Below are positions 59,984 to 64,000 of a DNA stretch of 64,000 nt, piece by piece (position 1 is the first letter of the stretch; each line of letters starts with the position of its first letter). This DNA is from Agromyces marinus (GTDB taxonomy: Bacteria; Actinomycetota; Actinomycetes; Actinomycetales; Microbacteriaceae): positions 1,302,001 to 1,366,000 of the forward strand of contig NZ_CP087879.1 of assembly GCF_021442325.1 (NCBI RefSeq), in the 5' to 3' direction. The translations under genes and the position numbers were made by a program. The notes under the pieces were generated by a model. The model had not been told where the DNA came from and did no database searches. It saw nothing but the letters and a program-made list of their open reading frames with translations.

Positions 59984-60499
59984 GTGGCGGATTCCGACAT
60001 GACCCAGACCGGCGCGAACGACGAGGGGGTCGAGCCGCCTGCCGAGACATCGGCGCAGCTCATCGACCACGTCAACGACACGACGATGGGCTTCAGCCGT
60101 GAGGCGGCGGCGCAGTTGAACGCCCTCGACGGCGACGTCAGCGTCGCCGAACAGGAGGCGATCGCGGCGCTCCCGTCCGCTTCGGCGCTGCTCATCGTGC
60201 GTCGGGGGCCGAACGTCGGCGCGCGGTTCCTGCTCGACACCGACGTCACGTCGGTCGGCCGTCATCCCGACGCCGAGATCTTCCTCGACGACGTCACGGT
60301 CTCGCGCAAGCACGCGGAGTTCGTCCGTCACGGCACGGCGTTCCAGGTGCGCGACCTCAACTCGCTCAACGGCACCTACTTCGACGGCGTCCGGATCGAG
60401 ACCGCGCTGCTCAGCGACGGCGCCGAGGTCCAGATCGGCAAGTACCGGCTCACCTTCTACGCCTCCCGACACGACCTCGCGCCGGCGGGAACCGGGTGA
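59984..60499 (+). CDS. garA: FHA-domain regulator GarA/OdhI
   Basis: 171 residues. N-terminal phospho-acceptor tail containing DTTMGF (about residues 34-39; the usual site is ETTS/V-type) and a C-terminal FHA domain: SVGRHPDAEIFLDDVTVSRK, HAEF, LNSLNGTYFDGVRI. In relatives, phosphorylation by PknB/PknG-type kinases controls 2-oxoglutarate dehydrogenase and glutamate metabolism. GTG 59984 has GGGAGG upstream; its stop overlaps the ftsR GTG. Confidence 0.9.
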   Translation: MADSDMTQTGANDEGVEPPAETSAQLIDHVNDTTMGFSREAAAQLNALDGDVSVAEQEAIAALPSASALLIVRRGPNVGARFLLDTDVTSVGRHPDAEIFLDDVTVSRKHAEFVRHGTAFQVRDLNSLNGTYFDGVRIETALLSDGAEVQIGKYRLTFYASRHDLAPAGTG

Positions 60500-61188
60500 G
60501 CGGGGGCGCCGCGACGCGGCGTCCGGCTCACGCCCCACCGCTGCTCGGCATCGGCCAGGTCCTGGCGAAGCTCCAACCGGAGTTCCCGGAGCTGACCCCG
60601 TCGAAGCTGCGCTTCCTCGAGGAGCAGGGGCTCGTCTCGCCCGCCCGGACCGCGGCGGGCTACCGCAAGTTCTCCCCGGGGGACATCGAACGACTGACCG
60701 TGGTGCTCTCGATGCAACGGGACCACTACCTCCCGCTCAAGGTCATCCGGACCCATCTCGCCGAGATCGACGCGGGCCGCACGCCCGCGCTTCCCGGCGC
60801 GGTCGACGCGGCGGCCTTCCGCGCCTCGGCTGCGAGGTACTCCCGCGACGAACTCGTCCGTGAAGCGGATGCGACACCGGCGCTGCTCGACGACGCGATC
60901 GCGGCCTCCCTCATCCGGCCGGCCGAGGTCTACGGCCCAGAGGCGCGCGATGTGCTCGCCGCCCTCGCCGTCCTGCGGGGGAGCGGCATCGAACCGCGAC
61001 ACCTCAGGGGCATGCGTGCCGCAGCCGAGCGCCAGGCGGCGCTCGTCGAACAGGCGATCGCGCCCGAACGGCGCACCGACCCGGCCGGCCGCGCGCGGAG
61101 CGCCGAGCGCGCGCGCGAACTCGGCGATCGCCTCGCCGCGGTGCACGCCGCGGTCCTCAGGCAGAGTCTCGAACGGCCGGCGCGGTGA
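60496..61188 (+). CDS. ftsR: MerR-type regulator FtsR
   Basis: 230 residues. The winged HTH reads LLGIGQVLAKLQPEFPELTP, SKLRFLEEQGLVSPARTAAG, YRKFSPGDIERL, the usual FtsR N-terminus, and it lies directly behind garA as in Corynebacterium and Mycobacterium, where FtsR activates ftsZ. The C-terminal helical part (about 120-230) is the effector/dimerisation region. GTG overlaps the garA stop (GTGA). Confidence 0.88.
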   Translation: MSGGAATRRPAHAPPLLGIGQVLAKLQPEFPELTPSKLRFLEEQGLVSPARTAAGYRKFSPGDIERLTVVLSMQRDHYLPLKVIRTHLAEIDAGRTPALPGAVDAAAFRASAARYSRDELVREADATPALLDDAIAASLIRPAEVYGPEARDVLAALAVLRGSGIEPRHLRGMRAAAERQAALVEQAIAPERRTDPAGRARSAERARELGDRLAAVHAAVLRQSLERPAR

Positions 61189-61295
61189 CGCGACACGCCG
61201 TGACGTTCGGCCCGATGTCCTCGACTCCGATGCGGCACGTCGGTAGCGTGGACTGCGCGGCCGCGGGGTGCGGGCGAGAGTAGAGGGGCGATCGG

Positions 61296-61850
61296 ATGAC
61301 CGGGCTCGATCGGAGCGAACGAACACGCTACGACCTCGGACTGCTCTTCACCGACGGCCTCCCCGAGCACGACGACGGCACCGGCTACCGCGGAGCGGTC
61401 GCCGCTCGCGCCGCGGGCATCAGCTATCGGCAGCTCGACTACTGGGCGCGCACGCAGCTCGTCGAACCGACCGTCCGCGGCGCGGCCGGATCGGGTTCGC
61501 AGCGGCTCTACGGGTTCCGCGACATCCTCGTGCTCAAGCTCGTCAAGCGTCTGCTCGACACGGGCATCTCGCTCCAGCAGATCAGGGTCGCCGTGACCCA
61601 GCTCCGCGAGTCGGGAATCGACGACCTCGCGCAGACCACGCTCATGAGCGATGGTGCGAGCGTCTACCTCTGCACGTCCGACGACGAGGTCATCGATCTC
61701 GTCAATCGCGGCCAGGGCGTGTTCGGCATCGCGGTCGGCAAGGTGCTCCGCGAGGTCGAGTCGACGCTCGTGCAGCTCGACACCCAGCCCGTCGAGCACG
61801 TCGACGAGCTCGCCGCACGGCGCGGTCGACCCGCGCGCAAGATCTCCTGA
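61296..61850 (+). CDS. MerR family regulator
   Basis: 184 residues. The HTH is YRGAVAARAAGISYRQLDYW, ARTQLVEPTVRGAAGSGSQR, LYGFRDILVLKLVKRLLDTG. This second MerR is normally the partner at the garA-ftsR locus; in many actinobacteria a DUF151 bifunctional nuclease lies between, but it is missing here. GAGGGG precedes ATG 61296 and TAGCGT (61251) may be its -10. Target unknown. Confidence 0.87.
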   Translation: MTGLDRSERTRYDLGLLFTDGLPEHDDGTGYRGAVAARAAGISYRQLDYWARTQLVEPTVRGAAGSGSQRLYGFRDILVLKLVKRLLDTGISLQQIRVAVTQLRESGIDDLAQTTLMSDGASVYLCTSDDEVIDLVNRGQGVFGIAVGKVLREVESTLVQLDTQPVEHVDELAARRGRPARKIS

Positions 61851-61927
61851 CCCAGGGCGATCGGCTCCTCGCGAGGCTCGCACGCGTGCGATGTGACGTC
61901 GCGTTACGCGCCGACGCAGGCCCCGAT

Positions 61928-61957
61928 CAGCCCTGACGCCCGCCCCGATCAGGGCTG
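61928..61957. terminator. Bidirectional terminator between merR and parA
   Basis: 9-bp perfect stem CAGCCCTGA / TCAGGGCTG with a 12-base loop, overlapping the end of the convergent ParA gene. The GCCCCGATCAG word occurs twice. No T tract. Confidence 0.5.
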
Positions 61958-62791
61958 CGACGCGTCCAGCTCGAACTGCTGCGGAAGGCCCGGCGCGACG
62001 TCGCCGATGCGCGCGGCGCGCAGCACCCGCTCGAGCAACTGGTCGAAGTGCGCCGACATCTCCTCGGCGCTCTCGCCCGGCCACATGTGCAGCGGCTTCG
62101 CCGCGCCCTGCGCCTGCTGCAGCGAGGTGCGCTCGGGCAGCTGCGGGCTGAGCACCAGCGGGCCGAACATGTCGCGGAGCTCCTTGATGCGGAACTGGTG
62201 CTCCAGCGACTGCACACGCGCGCGGTTCACGATGATGCCGAGCGGCTGCAACCGGGGCGAGAGGCCCCGCCGGATCTCCTCGATCGCACGAAGCGCGCGG
62301 TCGGCCGCGGCGACCGAGAACAGCCCGGGCTCGGTGACCACGGCCACGCGGTCGCTCGCAGCCCAGGCGGTGCGCGTGAGCGCGTTGAGCGACGGCGCGC
62401 AGTCGATCAGGACCAGCTCGTAGTCGGCCTCGACGTTCGCGAGCGCCTCCTCGAGCTTCCAGATGTCGCGGATCGACGGGTGCGGCCCGTCGTAGTTGAT
62501 GGCCGACGGACTGCCGATCATGACGTCGATGGTCGACTGCGGGTTCGTGCGCGCCCACCCGCTCGGCGCGATCGCCGAGCGCACGATCTTCTCCTTGGGA
62601 GAGGCGAGGACGTCCGCGACGTTCAGGTGACCGGCGACCTGGATGTCCATGCCGGTCGAGACGTCGGATTGCGGGTCGAGGTCGACCACCAGCGTGCGCA
62701 CCCCTCGCGCGAAGGCCGCGGACGCCAGCCCGAGGGTGACGGTGGTCTTTCCGACTCCGCCCTTCAGTGAACTGACCGAGAGAACGTGCAC
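61949..62791 (-). CDS. Orphan ParA/Soj family ATPase
   Basis: 280 residues. Deviant Walker A SSLKGGVGKTTVTLGLASA (about 7-25), VVDLDPQSDVSTGM, Walker B ELVLIDCAPSLNALTRTAWA. There is no ParB or centromere-like repeat beside it, so it is probably not the chromosome partitioning protein; ParA-like proteins of this type can position chemotaxis or polar proteins, but that is only by analogy. GTG 62791 is taken as start, with GTAACG repeats just upstream. Confidence 0.85.
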   Translation of the reverse strand: MHVLSVSSLKGGVGKTTVTLGLASAAFARGVRTLVVDLDPQSDVSTGMDIQVAGHLNVADVLASPKEKIVRSAIAPSGWARTNPQSTIDVMIGSPSAINYDGPHPSIRDIWKLEEALANVEADYELVLIDCAPSLNALTRTAWAASDRVAVVTEPGLFSVAAADRALRAIEEIRRGLSPRLQPLGIIVNRARVQSLEHQFRIKELRDMFGPLVLSPQLPERTSLQQAQGAAKPLHMWPGESAEEMSAHFDQLLERVLRAARIGDVAPGLPQQFELDASQP

Positions 62792-62800
62792 GAGCGAATA

Positions 62801-62827
62801 CGTTACCGTTACTCGGAGCGCGTTACC
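62801..62827. promoter_or_regulatory. GTTACC repeat cluster in parA/pyc divergent region
   Basis: GTTACC at 62802, GTTACT at 62808 (tandem) and GTTACC again at 62822, between the divergent parA-type and pyc genes. A short palindrome CACAG-TTCG-CTGTG follows at 62829-62842. May be binding sites or promoter parts; nothing identifies the factor. Confidence 0.35.
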
Positions 62828-62871
62828 TCACAGTTCGCTGTGCGGGAAAGTCCCCCTGGTGAAAGGCCTGC

Positions 62872-64000
62872 ATGTTCTCGAAGATCCTGGTCGCCAATCG
62901 CGGTGAGATCGCCATCCGTGCGTTCCGTGCCGCCGTCGAACTCGGTGCGAAGACCGTCGCCGTCTTCCCCTACGAAGACCGCAATTCACTGCACCGGCTG
63001 AAGGCTGACGAGGCGTACCAGATCGGCGAGCCGGGGCATCCCGTGCGCGCCTATCTCGACGTCTCGGAGATCATCCGCGTCGCGAAGGAGTGCGGAGCCG
63101 ACGCGATCTACCCCGGCTACGGGTTCCTCTCCGAGAACCCCGAGCTCGCGCAGGCCGCGGCCGATGCGGGCATCACCTTCATCGGGCCGCCCACGCGCGT
63201 GCTCGAGATGGCCGGCAACAAGGTCACCGCGAAGCAGCAGGCCATCGCCGCGGGCGTGCCCGTGCTGAAGTCGACCGATCCCTCGACCGACGTCGACGGC
63301 CTGCTCGCGCAGGCCGACGAGATCGGCTTCCCGATCTTCGCCAAGGCGGTCGCCGGCGGCGGCGGGCGCGGCATGCGCCGCGTCGACCGCAAGGAGGACC
63401 TCCGCCGAGCCCTCGAGGAGGCCATGCGGGAGGCCGACAGTGCATTCGGCGACCCCACCATGTTCCTCGAGCAGGCGGTGCTGCGGCCCCGGCACATCGA
63501 GGTCCAGGTGCTGGCGGATGCCTCCGGCGAGACCGTCCACCTCTTCGAACGCGACTGCTCGGTGCAGCGTCGACACCAGAAGGTCGTCGAGATCGCGCCG
63601 GCACCGAACCTGTCCGACGAGGTCCGCCAGTCGCTCTACCGCGACGCGGTCGCGTTCGCGAAGTCGATCGACTACGTCAACGCCGGAACGGTCGAGTTCC
63701 TGCTCGACACCGCCGGTGAGCGGGCCGGCGAGCACGTGTTCATCGAGATGAACCCGCGCATCCAGGTCGAGCACACCGTGACCGAGGAGGTCACGGACGT
63801 CGACCTCGTCGTCGCGCAGATGCGGATCGCCGCGGGGGAGCGGCTCTCCGACCTCGGACTCACTCAGGACCGCCTGCAGCTCCGGGGCGCGGCGCTGCAG
63901 TGCCGCATCACGACGGAGGACCCCACCGCGAACTTCCGCCCCGACACCGGCAAGATCACGACCTACCGCTCGCCGGGCGGGGCCGGCATCCGCCTCGACG
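62872..64000 (+). CDS. pyc: Pyruvate carboxylase, 3' end outside window
   Basis: 376 codons of the N-terminal biotin carboxylase domain (full enzyme about 1130 residues). Seen: FSKILVANRGEIAIRAFRAA, YPGYGFLSENPEL, the ATP-grasp loop AVAGGGGRGMRRV, RHIEVQVLADASGETVHLFE and VFIEMNPRIQVEHTVTEEVT. PYEDRNSLHRLKADEAYQIG is the pyruvate carboxylase form (acyl-CoA carboxylases read differently here). Replenishes oxaloacetate. ATG 62872 with GAAAGG upstream. Confidence 0.92.
   Translation, partial: MFSKILVANRGEIAIRAFRAAVELGAKTVAVFPYEDRNSLHRLKADEAYQIGEPGHPVRAYLDVSEIIRVAKECGADAIYPGYGFLSENPELAQAAADAGITFIGPPTRVLEMAGNKVTAKQQAIAAGVPVLKSTDPSTDVDGLLAQADEIGFPIFAKAVAGGGGRGMRRVDRKEDLRRALEEAMREADSAFGDPTMFLEQAVLRPRHIEVQVLADASGETVHLFERDCSVQRRHQKVVEIAPAPNLSDEVRQSLYRDAVAFAKSIDYVNAGTVEFLLDTAGERAGEHVFIEMNPRIQVEHTVTEEVTDVDLVVAQMRIAAGERLSDLGLTQDRLQLRGAALQCRITTEDPTANFRPDTGKITTYRSPGGAGIRLD

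Overview
The window comes from a high-GC actinobacterium, almost certainly a member of the Microbacteriaceae and plausibly Agromyces or a close relative. The evidence is the 16S/23S/5S sequence, heavy GC bias at third codon positions, frequent GTG/TTG starts, many leaderless TANNNT promoters, a C50 carotenoid cluster with split lycopene cyclase genes, and the conserved actinobacterial blocks tlyA-nadK-recN, xerD-parA-scpA-scpB-rluB-tyrA-cmk-der and garA-ftsR. The genus is inference; the sequence alone does not fix it.

Layout. 1-3.5 kb: end of an arginine operon (argD partial, argF, argH), then an AAG-type DNA glycosylase. 4.2-5.6 kb: a leftward SatD-like/membrane protein pair. 5.7-8.4 kb: tyrS and an unusual CoA-transferase-like protein. 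8.4-14.3 kb: one rRNA operon (16S-23S-5S) with promoter, leader, tRNA-free spacer and terminator. 14.4-30.9 kb: a long rightward housekeeping run (R/D/G-rich TPR protein, HAD phosphatase, tlyA, nadK, recN, pyrG, Nudix, xerD, parA, scpA, scpB, rluB, tyrA, cmk, der), mostly with overlapping stop and start codons. 30.9-33.4 kb: a small leftward pair (GNAT, F420-type oxidoreductase) divergent from marR, a membrane protein and tRNA-Pro(GGG).

33.5-45.8 kb is the accessory part: an aldo/keto reductase and sulfatase run leftward; a carbohydrate ABC importer (binding lipoprotein and two permeases, no ATPase), a second sulfatase and a GH78-like glycosidase run rightward; a LacI regulator and an L-fucose/L-arabinose isomerase-type protein close the set. 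Two LacI-type palindromes (TGAAYCGGTTCA) lie at the divergent sulfatase/importer promoters. The cluster looks like an intracellular pathway for an imported sulfated, deoxy-sugar-containing oligosaccharide. It begins just after the tRNA-Pro gene, ends at a truncated monooxygenase-like fragment, and is poor in a heptamer (GGATGCC/GGCATCC) that is common in the rest of the window, so it was probably acquired.

46-53 kb: a small conserved protein apparently starting at CTG, two paralogous secreted transglycosylase-like proteins that share an upstream leader block, a YihY-type membrane protein, DUF2277, a solitary LigD-type polymerase domain, a small alarmone synthetase, a YchJ-type protein, a small acetyltransferase and an S4 RNA-binding protein. 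53-58.7 kb: a leftward, fully overlapping carotenoid operon idi-crtE-crtB-crtI-crtYe-crtYf-crtEb (decaprenoxanthin/sarcinaxanthin type). 58.9-64 kb: Nudix, CDP-alcohol phosphatidyltransferase, FHA protein GarA, FtsR, a second MerR, an orphan ParA, and the start of pyruvate carboxylase, which runs off the end.
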